Positions 48,623 through 60,232 of a stretch of 64,000 nucleotides of DNA are shown here, one piece after another (the stretch's first letter is position 1; every line of letters begins with the position of its first letter). The DNA comes from Ophiura sarsii (lineage: Eukaryota > Echinodermata > Ophiuroidea > Amphilepidida > Ophiuridae). Location: the NCBI GenBank assembly GCA_035610835.1, contig CM069449.1:44536768-44600767 (forward strand). The letters are read 5' to 3'. Below the pieces are notes generated by a model. The model was not told the origin of the DNA. It searched no databases and was given only the letters and a program-made list of their open reading frames with translations. The position numbers and the translations under genes are program-made.

Positions 48623-50478
48623 GTAAGTTGTGTTGGCATTGAAATGATTGCCGACTTCAAAATCAGCAAGTGCAAAAATAAAAGCGCATGAATATATTGG
48701 TTTTGTATGTAGGGCTATGCAAGGAAGCTCAAAAACGTGACAACAAAAAAAGGAAAATTGTTCAAAATGTGCAAAGCGCAAATTATATGTGCGCAAATTT
48801 ACACGCGCTCAAATGTCCACTTTTACAGTATGTGTCTGGTGAAGGTGGGGTGTGTTTGAAATTGCTGGCAAATGATGGCATACACCTGGATTTTATATTC
48901 CAACCGTGGACACACCGCTAACCGTGGATGTTCTCAGATTCATGATATACGTGCATAATGTGGCAAATAGTGTAAAACCCTATCGAAGCGTGGTTCTCGC
49001 TTGTCCCCCTGACATATACTTAAGTATCATATCCCAAAATTCACAATTTTGTCCTTGTTCATCACCCAGTGTTTAGGCAGGGTGACGTGAGTCCTCATTT
49101 GGATAGCACCGATTCAGTGACCAAAAAGTAGGCCCTACTGTAAAAGTGGTAATTTTCGCGCTGTGCCGATTTTCATCCATTTCGCTTGTTTTTAAATTCG
49201 CAATTTGAAAGTTCATTACATAGACTTAAATACACAAAATAAATATGTTTGCATGTTTTTATTTTAGCGGTAGCTGCTTGGAGTGCGAAAAGCGCGAAAA
49301 TTAATGTAGGGCAAACATTTCCACGTTTACAGTACATGTGTATGTCTTAGTTTGGGTCAATCTGTAAACTATGGACATGTTTGAGAATAGTTATACCAGC
49401 AAAATGTGGAGTCTTATACTACAGATTGGAGAACAGAATCAGATGGTGGTTTTGTACTCATCAGCTGTTCATTTAGAATGTTTATAAGAGGGTTTATTTT
49501 GTGAAGTCCTCTTCTACATTGGTACTTGGTAAAATTTAAAAAAATTGACTTTGTCTGGGTCGGACGGTGCGATTTTTAATTTAAAAAAAAATTTAAACAG
49601 GGATATACTACACCAAAACACGTTTTAAAGATTTTTTTTGTTGATTTTGTTATTTATTTATTTTAATTTTTAAACAAGCAGATACTACTCAAAAACATGT
49701 TTTCATCATTTTTTAAAAATTGTTATGTGCTGTTAAATAGCGACCCTAGATTTCCGAAACTTCGGGTCGGTCGTTTTTTTTTGCCTAACGTAAATTGAAG
49801 GTGAAGAACTGAACAGAAGATATGAATCAAACTCAGATGCACAGATGTAGATGTCGAACATAAAGTTTATTTGATAAAATCATATCCGTAGACATTTAGT
49901 CAGAAGTAATAAGTGCTGGAGCGCACCGTCGAAGATGTCTTGTCGTGTGAGAAGCAAATAAGCTGAAAAAGAGCGAGGTGGATCTCTTTCAACAATTTGG
50001 TATCGGTATTTACGCCAATCAGCGCTAAATTTGATAACCCTAATTGGTATGTGATTGGCTGATGATTTTTAATTACGTATTCAAATATACACGATAAATT
50101 CTCAGGTGATTTGCACCTGGATGAACTCGGGGAAAGTTTTGAAGTGAACTGTAACCACATTGCCCCAAGACACTTTAAGAGGAGAGTGTGGGCTAAAATT
50201 GATCGATGATCGTCCTTTTGTAGGTGCAATCACAGTCACTATCACGATTGATTGCCAAAAAATGGACCACTTCTTTTTGTGAAGACAGTGACCGATGATA
50301 TATCAACTTTCTTGCACATTTCGAAACGACTGATTTATTAGTCTACCCTTAGCAACTAAATTATCCAAAGATTGATTGTTGGGCCAGTGTAAAAGGCTTA
50401 TTATATCATATTATCACACTAGAGTTTGTTCCAAATAGATTTAAATAATGAATATTGATATTTTTTACTTCTAAACAG
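48623..50478 (+). other. URB2 intron 3
   Basis: Co-linear with 14,251-16,366 of the first copy, with copy-specific indels such as T-rich DNA at 49,530-49,790. No other feature recognised. Confidence 0.6.
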
Positions 50479-50598
50479 GTATTGTGTGACGCACTTGCAA
50501 TTGATGGCAATTATGTTACCATGGCAACAACTTGTTGTCACGTCATCCTGCAGTCTGCTTCACTGAGTCGCTCCCTGACAGCTAAATATGAGGCAATG
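50479..50598 (+). CDS. urb2: URB2 exon 4
   Basis: Forty whole codons: VLCDALAIDGNYVTMATTCC, HVILQSASLSRSLTAKYEAM. Acceptor AAACAG, donor ATG|GTGAGT. The CCHVILQS...L...YEAM pattern corresponds to the conserved helical repeat after residue 80 of animal URB2. The first-copy counterpart, if present, falls in the 100-N gap. Confidence 0.87.
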
Positions 50599-51078
50599 GT
50601 GAGTTGCATTACTATGGTTTTATTCCTCAAGGACATGAGGTCAGTGCGTATACTATAATTGCATTCAATGTTATATCACTGATTCTAGAATGTACACAAA
50701 TGCTCAAATGCAGACATTTTTAGGGTATTTGCCCCTGCTTCATATTAAATTGTTGCCCTTTTGGACACACATCATGTCTCCAACCTATTTTCTATAACCC
50801 CCTCACAGGCCTATAGACATTTAAAATATAGATGTTTATACACTAGCAACCAAAAGTATTAGGACACCTTGCAAGCTGCAATTTGAGAGAAATCACTGGG
50901 AATCTATTGAACTACTGTGTTAGCTTTTTGGTATTCTTGGGTTATGAAATTAATGGAAAGTTCTTAAAAGTTTGTTACAATAAATTTGGGATGATATTCC
51001 TAGTTAAGACATTATTATTTAAAAGGAAAACATTTGTAACAATGTTGCAGTGATTAAGTTTGTTTGCATTGATACATG

Positions 51079-52180
51079 TACGAGGGGTATCAAAAAGTTT
51101 TTAGAAATCACCCAGACGTGAAGGAGCCAGAAACTTAAGTTGGTTATGTGATACTTCAGACATCTTTAATAATAATAATAATAATAATAATAATGGCATT
51201 TATAATGCGCCGTCAATCTAGGTAAAACTATTCCGAGGCGCAACATATAAAACAAAAATACAAATTAACATGAAAAATACATAAACAAGGATGATTTGCA
51301 TATACATGTACATGTATATAATACAAAGAAATCAATTATAAACTGAGTCAAATAATCTTGTTTTTAACAAGTTCTTAAAAGAGTCAAGTGAATCACAGCA
51401 TCTTAAATTATAAGGTAGTGAGTTCCAGAGAGTTGGTGCAGCAACCGAAAATGCGCGATCTTCAAATGAAGAAGTAGTCCGTGGAACAACAAGTAAAGGT
51501 TTATCAGATGACCGGAGAGTACGTTTTGGATGATATGGAACAAGAAGATTAGCAATATAAGTTGGTGAAGTGCCATGCAAAGCTTTCCAAGTTAAAAGAA
51601 GAAGTTTGAAATGAATCCTTTCGCGAACAGGAAGCCAGTGGAGATCTTTTCAAAATTGGAGTGATATTACTAAGTCCCTGTGCAAAGTTACACATTTCTC
51701 CTACTCTTTATTACCTGTCCACAGACCGCTATTGTAGAGATCCTCAGATTGACCGCCATTGATTGATTCTCAGATTGCCTCAGATTGTGTTATTCCCAAA
51801 ACAGCAATAAATAGTTTAAAGTTTAGACAGAAAGAGGTCAAAGGTCATTACAAATAAGCTTGGTGACAATAAACTTATGGGTAACATGGGATGTACACAG
51901 ATTGACCTCTAATGACCCCTACATGACCTTTGACCCTTTCTGTCAACACTTTAAACTATTTTGGGAATAACATAATCTGAGGCAATCTGAGAATCAATCA
52001 ATGGTGGTCAATCTGGGGATCTCTACAATGGCGGTCTGTGGACAGGTAATAAATAGTAGGAGAAATGTGTAACTTTGCACAGGGACATAGTAAAGATGTC
52101 TGAAGGATCACATAACAAAATTAAGTTTCTGGCTCCTTCACGTCTGGGTGATTTCTAAAACTTTTTGATACCCCCTCGTA
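51079..52180. mobile_element. Mariner-type fold-back element with LINE insertion
   Basis: TA at 51,079 and at 52,179 encloses ends that start CGAGGGGTATCAAAAAGTTT and continue as an inverted pair of about 90 bp (CACCCAGACGTGAAGGAGCC in each arm). The inverted homology resumes at 51,671-51,870 against 51,890-52,080, so nearly the whole element folds back. A LINE fragment (about 51,161-51,668) interrupts the left arm. CGAGGGG ends with a TA target fit mariner elements. No transposase. Confidence 0.8.
51161..51668 (-). pseudogene. 5'-truncated LINE (CR1/L2-like) 3' end
   Basis: The minus-strand frame 51,580-51,332 encodes the typical C-terminal tail: TLRSSDKPLLVVPRTTSSFE, DRAFSVAAPTLWNSLPYNLR, then SFKNLLKTRLF and a stop. 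It is followed by GGCGCATTATAAATGCC and an (ATT)n tail at 51,190-51,165. It is inserted into the mariner-like element, whose arm sequence continues on both sides. Confidence 0.85.
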
Positions 52181-52353
52181 TATTTAGTTAATTTGAGTCA
52201 ATAGCTTGACAAAGGCTGGGGAGTGTCTACTGCACAAATCCCCGACGAGTGCCCTATAGTTGCCCAGGTACCCGGGGGCTGGGACTGCGAATGACAAGCG
52301 CATTAGTTGGTTCACAACATCTATTGAAATGTAATTATTATTTTTCTCCATAG

Positions 52354-52527
52354 TCGGATCTGTTATCATCCTTCCTCTGTCTTGTCATCAAATACTTGCA
52401 ATCACAAAATACCAGTCGCCCTGATACCGAAGATGACTGCCTGGGTACGGCTGTAGCTTGCTTACGCATTCTAATGAGGAAATTCAGTGTGGCACACAGA
52501 CAGAAGCAAATCCAAACACAGAGAAAG
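52354..52527 (+). CDS. urb2: URB2 exon 5
   Basis: 58 codons: SDLLSSFLCLVIKYLQSQNT, then EDDCLGTAVACLRILMRKFS and a basic end, QKQIQTQRK. Acceptor CTCCATAG, donor AAG|GTAGGG. Phase 0 on both sides. Assigned by frame continuity and helical leucine-rich character; conservation with human is weaker here than in exons 2-4. Confidence 0.8.
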
Positions 52528-53189
52528 GTAGGGTTATATAGGCACACAAAAAAGAAGATGTCATGTTCTATGAGCCTGACCAATGTTTTGTTACAAATTT
52601 TCTAAATTTTCTAATTTGTTGATAATTTTTGAAATGTTGGATTTTTTGAGGGGTCAATTTTTTTCAAGCGCTAGTATCGATAAAACATTGTGTTGTTGAC
52701 TTGTTTACATCACTGAAGATATTCGTTCTCCTTATACTAGGGAATAAGGATCCAGTTGGTTCAGACTCCCTAAGTTGCTCAAATATTATTTTCTACAATA
52801 CCATGCCATGTTTTGAGCATCACTCGCTACATCGCCGCTGTGTTGTCGATCCAGAACGTGGATTTCGCTGCATCTTCAATTGCACCATATTTTGACCGAT
52901 TTTATCGCAACAAGGTATTCATCTTATGATTTACAGCTAAGAAGCTTAACTTTGCAGGCAAATTTGTTGTATTTTAGGACGAGCAAGGTGACTTTCACAT
53001 ACCTTGTTCTATCAAATATGTATATGGGACGCCACAATTTTCCGGGGGGGGGGGGGGGGGGGGGGAGCATTTAATAGAGCAGAGGCGTTTAATGGAATAA
53101 ATACGGCAGGCAAGTAATTATTAAGGCCATGACATTTTACAAAAAAAGGAACAAAATTATTTAATTTGTGGTTTCTTTCTTCCGTACAG
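52528..53189 (+). other. URB2 intron 5
   Basis: Contains a run of about 21 G at 53,044. The 64-codon frame at 52,701-52,895 lacks proper splice borders and is not taken as an exon. Confidence 0.55.
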
Positions 53190-53317
53190 GCGTTCGCTTC
53201 GTTGTTTGAGAAATTACTGATTCCATCATTACGCCTTTACACATGTGATAATATTGGTAGTTACCGTGGTATCATGACACAGATAGAGGAACTGATAGGC
53301 TATGGTGTGTTTAACAA
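53190..53317 (+). CDS. urb2: URB2 exon 6
   Basis: Encodes AFASLFEKLLIPSLRLYTCD, then QIEELIGYGVFN, ending AA|GTAAGT in phase 2. Acceptor CCGTACAG. The LL.P.L start and the IE..I..GVF ending match the human protein in order and spacing. Confidence 0.86.
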
Positions 53318-54151
53318 GTAAGTAACAGCCACACACTTGTACAGGTTACAATTAGCTGCTCCTATTAGTATAGTTCTTCAGTCAGTTCCAAGTTGGCATA
53401 CCTGCTTTAAGCAGCAGCGAATAAATTCAGAAGAGCATGGGCGTGCAAAACACTGGCATAGCAAAACTGGCGCATTGTAAATTGTATGCATGACGTTTGC
53501 GAACGCCAAATTTAGAGTCCATAGACTTGGATTACTTTTGCGCGGGGAGACATAAAAAACACATATTTCTTGCCAATTTGTGACTGATTAAACTATAGTA
53601 GGATTAGTTCCAGGATTTGTGGTTGCGGTTACGACCAACAAATAATATCTTTATCAAAGAATAATGTTCACATTTTTGAATATTTTTTGTATTTTTGTAT
53701 ATCTTGGTCTTATTTATTATCTTTTAAATTATATCAATAGTGTATGTATGACATTGTTTTATTTTTGGTAACATTAAGATTCTATAATGAGATACCTTAG
53801 GGATGCTAAAATCAATTTAGTTTTAGGGGAGTGACATGGGAAACCCTCCTTCTAACTAAACTATGGGGATCATTTGAATATAGTGAAGAAGGCTCGTCAG
53901 GTGTATGGTACAGTGTTGGTTTATTTCTGTCAACTCAAGTTGGGATTGGCGGTAGCGCTTGTTCTGAAAACTGCATGGCAATGTCGAGCGTGAACGCTTG
54001 CGGAATTGCTAAAGACCGCGCGGATAGTATATCTTTAATTCTTTATTGCAATATTGTTCTAATTCAGCCGGTTGGCTGCATGCGATCACAAGTATATCAT
54101 GAATAATAATAACAACTGTACTTTAAAATTGTCCTTTTGCTTTGACACTAG

Positions 54152-54302
54152 GGAAATGTGTGAAGCTTACACACGATATCTGATCAAGAGCGATGATAAG
54201 CCTGCAGAGGGTAAAGATAAATACCTGGAGCCACAGCTCAAAGACATCGCAAATCTGATGGAATTCTTGCAAAAACAAGCTACAAATAATGATGTTGACA
54301 AG
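54152..54302 (+). CDS. urb2: URB2 exon 7
   Basis: Takes over the open lysine codon and encodes EMCEAYTRYLIKSDDKPAEG, then LKDIANLMEFLQKQATNNDV. Acceptor GACACTAG, donor AAG|GTAATG. A charged, probably flexible segment (residues about 8-22) precedes an amphipathic helix. Confidence 0.85.
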
Positions 54303-54491
54303 GTAATGTAATATTTGTATGTTAAATCAATTGTAAAAAATGTTTATCAGATTGCAGAAAAAGAGCTTTTCATTTAATTTTTGATTGTGAAGATTGTCAT
54401 ATCTGTTCTTCTAGATGAAGCCATCTTTACTTATTTGTATTTCCAATTTTTTTATCAAAATTTCATTTTTTTTAAAGAATTAACAGTTCAA

Positions 54492-55093
54492 TTAAGGGGG
54501 GACTTAAAGGAAGTTTTTGATTTGATTTTTTGAATTTTGTGAGTGCTGTAATTATTGAACTATTAATCAAATGCATATAAAAGTATACATTTTTGGAAAG
54601 GAAATGGATCAGAGAATCCAAATATGGCGTCAATTTTGACCAAAAAAGTATATTGCTTGAGAAAATCACAAAATTCACTTTTTTGAGACACTAATGAAGA
54701 GACAATTTTTTTTTTTAAAAACCTAATTCAATATTTTTGAAAATTTTGACCAAAAAGTGCCAAAAAACGTGAACAAATTGATTGATTTTTTTGTTTACAC
54801 TTTTTTGTCATCGTCCCTTCATTAGTGTCTTAACATCATCATCAAGTGATTTGGGCATTTTTAACTCAAAATTATGTTTGTTAGCTTTGTTCAAAAAAAT
54901 TGGGTCAAAAAAGTTTTTTGTTGTTGTGATTTTCTCAAAAAATCAACATTTTTGGTCAAAATTGATGCCAAATTTGGATTCTCTGATCCATTTCCTTTCC
55001 AAAAAAGTATACTTTTATATACATTTGAGGAATGGTTCAATAATTACAGCACTCACAAAATTCAACAAATAACTTCCTTAAGTCCCCCCTTAA
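54492..55093. mobile_element. TTAA-flanked fold-back element, GGGGGGAC ends
   Basis: TTAA at 54,492 and 55,090 encloses GGGGGGACTTAAAGGAAG... and the inverse ...CTTCCTTAAGTCCCCCC. The arms run about 200 bp each (CAGAGAATCCAAAT and its complement, GTATACTTTTATAT and its complement). TTAA targets with G/C-triplet ends fit piggyBac-type non-autonomous elements. It lies in URB2 intron 7. Confidence 0.85.
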
Positions 55094-55177
55094 ACCACTT
55101 TTTTCTTTGTATGATGTGAGACTCCAAAAGGGAAAATTACATTATGTCTTATATTGTAACCCACCTTATCTATTTAG

Positions 55178-55242
55178 GGCCTCAGCTCAAGTGTTGTGTC
55201 TGGTCTGCCAGTTTTGTACACTGCTTTTATGACAGCTTATAA
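55178..55242 (+). CDS. urb2: URB2 exon 8
   Basis: Short exon, 65 bp: GLSSSVVSGLPVLYTAFMTA then YK split by the donor AA|GTAAGT. Acceptor CTATTTAG. Corresponds to the VALLY..FL.SY region of human URB2. Confidence 0.84.
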
Positions 55243-55601
55243 GTAAGTATGAATATCTAATAAACATTCACTAATTTGCAACTGTAAAACCGCTCCATTT
55301 CGCGAGGGATATAATTTCGCGAGGGTTGTGTATATACGCGAAATTGAATACACACGAAACGTGACAGTTTTGCATTGAAAGTAACAGTAACATTTCCAAA
55401 TTCGCGAAATTAAATGACCTCTAAAATGGCAGTAATTTTTAATTTGCGAATTAAAGTAGCCACAAAATTATAGTGTGTTTTACAGTAACACCGTCAGTAT
55501 TAACCCTATAACCACACACAGAGTACTCTAATAAAATACTACACTATTAGGCAAAATAACAATTGTTGTGTTGCCCTCAGCGACCGACCCTAAAATCCAA
55601 A

Positions 55602-56254
55602 TACCAAAAGGTGGCAAATATATCCCTAAACACAAATTCACCTGATCCCACGTTGGTAGGTTGCACGTTATGACCCTAGACCTCGATTTAGGGTCAAAGG
55701 TCACATGTGTTTCAATGGGGAGTCAAAAATAACATGGTAAAAAAACTATTTTATCTTGTTGGGATAAGTGTTTTAAACAAAAAAGTCAATCACAACTTCG
55801 ATCGTAGATCAATAGTTTTTGAACTGTGACCTTTTGAAAATTACAAGTTGGCCAAAATAGACCATTTTGGTCATATTTTCGCAAAATTGGCACAAAAATG
55901 ACATGTTATCATCATTAAAAAAATATTTTGACTCATTATGAATTGATAAACCATGTTATAATGTTGGTATATAGATGTACCTTACATTACAACACATTTC
56001 AAAAGTCAATGGTATGCTGATGCCATGGCAACCAACTTTAATATCCTTCAAATCCTTTAAATTTGACTCAGATTTTACCCATTTTTGATTACTCATTTTT
56101 TAGTTTTTTTACCATGTTAAATTTAGTTTTTGACTTCCCATTGAAACACATGTGACCTTTGACCCTAAATCGAGGTCTAGGGTCATAACGTGCAACCTAC
56201 GAACGTGGGATCAGGTGAATTTGTGTTTAGGGATATATTTGCCACCTTTTGGTA
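55602..56254. mobile_element. TA-flanked fold-back element, CCAAAAGGTGG ends
   Basis: TA at 55,602 and 56,253 encloses CCAAAAGGTGGCAAATATAT and its exact inverse. Arms of about 150 bp include GACCCTAGACCTCGATTTAG and GTTGCACGTTATGACC with their complements. Non-coding; in URB2 intron 8. Confidence 0.83.
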
Positions 56255-56309
56255 ATAATTTCATGTTCTGCCCAGAGGTGGACTACAAAAATAAAAAACT
56301 AAGCACATT

Positions 56310-56460
56310 TTGGCCTCACTGCCCATAGTCTATAAGCATGTTTGTACTTATTTTAATGCATTTCGCATGGTGATTCCAAATATGGTGATTAAATTCAATA
56401 ATGCTGACATTTTTGAAACATTTTGTAAAATTGTGGAACTGTCGTCTGAAAGTGTTAGTC
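56310..56460 (+). mobile_element. TTAA-type MITE (family H) internal fragment
   Basis: GCATGGTGATTCCAAATATG, GACATTTTTGAAACATTTTG and GTCGTCTGAAAGTGTTA match the right half of the complete copy at 59,880-60,116. Confidence 0.6.
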
Positions 56461-56523
56461 ATCTGTGGGTTTTTTACTACCACCTAATATAACAATGATA
56501 CTGCGTGTCTCCTTTCCTTCCAG

Positions 56524-56698
56524 GCCTTCAGCTGATGTCATGTTTGCTATGTGCAAAAAGCTCTGCAGCATTATGGGAGTCGTAGTTCACCCTGAGGAGT
56601 CTGGGATACAATCTGATACTACAGTGTGTGGTTGGCAATATATCTTACCAGCGTTAGAGCAGATGTTGAACATTGTTCACTCTAGCAACACATATACA
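56524..56698 (+). CDS. urb2: URB2 exon 9
   Basis: One base completes the open codon, then 58 codons: PSADVMFAMCKKLCSIMGVV, VHPEESGIQSDTTVCGWQYI, LPALEQMLNIVHSSNTYT. Acceptor CTTCCAG, donor ACA|GTAAGT. The W..LL/ILP.LEQ.LN.V...N.Y pattern matches the human protein just before its IAAD motif. The 3' part is duplicated directly downstream. Confidence 0.88.
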
Positions 56699-56722
56699 GT
56701 AAGTATGGGAAGGGATCAAGTG

Positions 56723-56869
56723 GCATTATGGGAGTCGTAGTTCACCCTGAGGAGTCTGGGATACAATCTGATATTACAGTGTGTGGTTGGCAATATATCT
56801 TACCAGGGTTAGAGCAGATATTGAACAATGTCCACTCTAAGCAACAGATATACAGTAAGTATGAGAAGT
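56723..56869 (+). pseudogene. urb2: Tandem partial duplicate of URB2 exon 9
   Basis: Repeats 56,568-56,713 with scattered changes, giving IMGVVVHPEESGIQSDITVC, then GWQYILPGLEQILNNVHSKQ before a GTAAGT. One inserted base near its end (TCTAAGC versus TCTAGC) shifts the frame relative to the original. It has no acceptor of its own, since the first half of the exon and its splice site were not copied. Probably a non-functional pseudo-exon. Confidence 0.85.
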
Positions 56870-57144
56870 GCTTGGCAGACCCTGTTATTATACAATTAAG
56901 AATGCTTCGTAAAGATACAGTTTAGGTTAAAATCCACAGGGATAACAGGCTTTATGTGCCATTACGGGTTTGGAGCCACAATGCCTTATTTACAATGGCT
57001 GTCATGTGTAAGAATCCTTTTTCACAAGGGTGCACCATAAAGCATCACAAGTACTTAACATGGCAGCTATAACATATACATTCATCAAAAAAGTAACTAT
57101 ACAGGTAATTAATGGGCTTTTAACTCTAAAAATATATACATCCT

Positions 57145-57577
57145 ACCTAGAAATATTAAATTATAAAGTTGTTGAGAAATTTGTCTTCTTTAATATGAAA
57201 TAATGCACACTAGGATCGGTTGAATATTGAAAAAGTGACAATCCAAAATGTAAGGGTAAGTCACAATTTCATTTTTACATTTTACTTTTCAACACGAGAG
57301 TATGACAGGTAGCGTGTGTGTGGCTTATTGATCCATCGGAACAATACGGCCGACTATCCAACCTGCGCTTTCATCCCCAATTGCACTACCGGTAATCGAT
57401 AATGTACCCGTAGCTGGGTCCGCGTGTAGAAAAGAAAAAAGTGAAAATGAAAATCGGACTTCACCTTACATTTTGGAGTGCCACTTCCTTAATAATCACT
57501 TAATCCAAGCGTGCAATATCTCATATTGAAGAAGATAAATTTCTCAACAACTTAATAATTTAATATTTCTAGGTAGT
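57145..57577. mobile_element. Fold-back element, CTACCTAGAAATATT ends
   Basis: CTACCTAGAAATATTAAATT on the left and its inverse on the right. Arms of about 110 bp (GTTGTTGAGAAATTTGTCTT and its complement). Non-coding, URB2 intron 9. Confidence 0.8.
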
Positions 57578-57835
57578 TTTTTACAGCCTAAACACGCTTT
57601 ATTTTTACACTCTGAAGCATTTGAAGGCCGTCTTTTGATGTTGGTAGCGCTGTTTAGTGCTTAAATATTACATTGCCTCCGTAATTACCCCTCATTCAGT
57701 ACCCTTCTATTTGAGCACTTATCCAGATTTTTCACTTATCCGGCCATTGCTCGGTCCCTTCATGTCCGGATACCCGAGTTTGGACTGTAATGTGTTCTGA
57801 CTAATTTTGCTTACATTCTGGTATTGTAATTTCAG

Positions 57836-57918
57836 ATTACAGCTGACAATGCGGGGGGTAAAGTTCAATACAAATGGCTGCATCATCTTCTCAAAATTAT
57901 ACTCAACAATGCAGACAG
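57836..57918 (+). CDS. urb2: URB2 exon 10
   Basis: Encodes ITADNAGGKVQYKWLHHLLK, then IILNNAD, leaving AG|GTAAGA. Acceptor ATTTCAG. Matches the human IAAD...H..ELLINHA segment. Confidence 0.86.
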
Positions 57919-58486
57919 GTAAGAGATGTAAAAAAGAACATTTTGGGGAGGAGGAGAGAGTGGGAAGGAAGGGTGGGGAGGATCTGTCAACATGTTTTAC
58001 TTATTAAGCATTAATGGATTCAAGTCCCCCAATAAAAAACGCAGCTCACCCAGTATTTGCCCGCTTATACCAGTGAAGATACCCCTGGAATTTAGCCATG
58101 TTTTATCCCTCCCAACGATGAATAATAGCTGTTGATTCCGGTTAGAAAAAGCTGTCTCTCTGCAGTGTAAACACACAGGGTTCCAGCTGATTGTATTTGC
58201 CAGTGGAAATCAGAAGAAGCAAATACGACCATGTGATCTGACTTTTCATCCGCATTTATGGTAATAAGGTAATCAGCAGCTGGCAATTGTACGTCGGTAC
58301 ACCGCTATCAGCTTGCAATTAAAACACATCGCTCTTCCACAGAAACTGTTAACAACCTGCTTTTTACAACTGGAAAAGACAGGTTTCTTAATATAAACAT
58401 GCTACATGTGTCTTCCAAAGTATGAAGAGTTTCATTTTAAAACCCTGTGTGAAATCCATAGCATGAAACAACTGCCATCTGTTCAG

Positions 58487-59045
58487 GTGATATACTGTCG
58501 CTTACAAGTATCTATACATCGGGAAGCTTACAAGTTATCACTGTGTTGTCAATCAAGTATCATGCCATCTGACCCAATAACTATTTCATTGTGATCACTG
58601 GACATTTTATACCAATAAATTAATGCTTCCTATTAAATTTCATCATTGAAATCATTGAAATTCATTATTTTATCAAGAAAGTCAAAATTCCCAAATTTCT
58701 GGATATGGGAATTCCCCAACATACCATTATCGTTGTTGAAAATGCACATAGCGTTACACTGCCGATAATGAGCTAATTGATATTCATGAGGTGATTTACT
58801 ATGGTGATTTTACGTGGGAATTCTGACTTGTGTGATAAAATAATGAATTTTAGTTATTTTAAATGGTGAAACTTGAGGAAACATCAATTTATTGGCATTA
58901 AATGTCCAAATGAACACAATGAAATTGGGTCAAATGGCATGATACTTTTATTGATAACAAAGGGATAACTTGTCAGCTTCCCGATGCGTATAGATACTAG
59001 CTGTGAGCGACAGTGTATAGTATGTCACAGATGTTAGAACCGTTT
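58487..59045. mobile_element. Fold-back element, ATACTGTCGCTTACAAG arms
   Basis: GTATCTATACATCGGGAAGC near 58,507 is matched inverted near 58,992 (GCTTCCCGATGCGTATAGAT). Inner tracts around AAATTCATTATTTTATCA also pair. It is flanked on the right by an open, coding-like stretch at 59,019-59,170 that does not fit the URB2 phase. Confidence 0.6.
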
Positions 59046-59287
59046 CAACGCTATTAGCACAACTGCCACTACTGTCTTATATGAGGAAATATCAGCAGAA
59101 GGAAGTACAATATGAGGTATGTTTTAGCCAACTTTCAATGATTTTATTTCCAAACCCTTTTGCGCCCCTGTAACCTTCGTATCAAGGGTTTGGAGCCATA
59201 AGGTCATATCCCTACTACAATGGCTGCCATGTGTAAGGTTGCATTTTTACACAGGGTGCACCAGAAGTGTATAACATGTGGCAGCTA

Positions 59288-59799
59288 TAGACCATTTCAA
59301 ATTGAGATCGGAAATCTTCGGAAAAACAGGTCACGTGGAGTAGGTGCGTTGCGCGTTCTTCGCAACAGTTGATCGCATTCACAGCATTGTCCTATTGGTT
59401 GTGCACCTCAGTGATTTACTATGTTCGCATACACGCGTGCACACATGAGAAGTAAAACGTGGAACGAGACTATTTTGGTTTTTTTATCAACAAAGGCGCT
59501 GACGGACAAATTCCAAATGTCGAGCAGACGGTAAAAAGTGAAAATATTACCCAAATCTCTTTCATCTCACTTGTTTTTGTAACTGAAATGCCGCAACATC
59601 AACTTTGTGAGGGAGACAATCTATCACCAACACCAGCTCAATCTACCACACGGGCAGACGGGTGAAAAACACGTTGTTTTTCTCCGGCACATGGCCATGA
59701 CCTGTCAGGAGATGACAGGTCATGGAACCGAGTGTCAAACACTCGGCTAATCGTAAACATTCGGAAACGATCGTATATTTTCGGATTTGAAATGGTCTA
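59288..59799. mobile_element. TA-flanked TIR element (family T), complete copy
   Basis: TA, GACCATTTCAAAT on the left and ATTTGAAATGGTC, TA on the right; 508 bp between the TA pairs. Internal sequence is related to 13,515-13,946 and 47,624-48,052. A hairpin CATGACCTGTCA/TGACAGGTCATG lies at about 59,697-59,724. Non-coding. Confidence 0.8.
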
Positions 59800-59875
59800 T
59801 TGCAGATAGTTACTTTTCATATCACTAAATATCTAAACTAAAAGATCATATTTGCAATAGCTGCTCTGAGTTACA

Positions 59876-60120
59876 TTAACGCTTTCCACGCGGCTATTAT
59901 TTTTACCATACACAAAACAGATTTTTCAGAAACCTTTCATAATTTTCAAAGTCTATCTCAAAGATTACTGACCAAACACTAGGCTTGTTTACTTATTTCA
60001 ATGCATTTCTCATGGTGATTCCAAATATGGTAATGAAATACAATAATTTTGACATTTTTGAAACATTTTGTGAAATTTTGGAATGTCGTCTGCAGCTTCC
60101 TGCCGCGTGGAAAGTGTTAA
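59876..60120. mobile_element. TTAA-flanked MITE (family H), complete copy
   Basis: TTAA at 59,876 and 60,117 encloses 237 bp starting CGCTTTCCACGCGGC and ending GCCGCGTGGAAAGTG. Other, partial copies are at 3,185, 20,250, 33,390 and 56,310. The TTAA target suggests a piggyBac-like partner. Confidence 0.85.
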
Positions 60121-60232
60121 GTGTACAACAAATTGCCCAGCATAATATATAGCACATGTATAACTACTGGCAGCTGCAGATAGGACATTGTGGCTTTAAG
60201 TCCTCAATATTTTCCTGGTCTTTTATTTACAG

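Noticed and set aside
52701..52895. 64-codon frame in intron 5 as an extra URB2 exon
   Set aside because: Exons 5 and 6 join in phase and continue the expected protein; this stretch lacks suitable splice borders.
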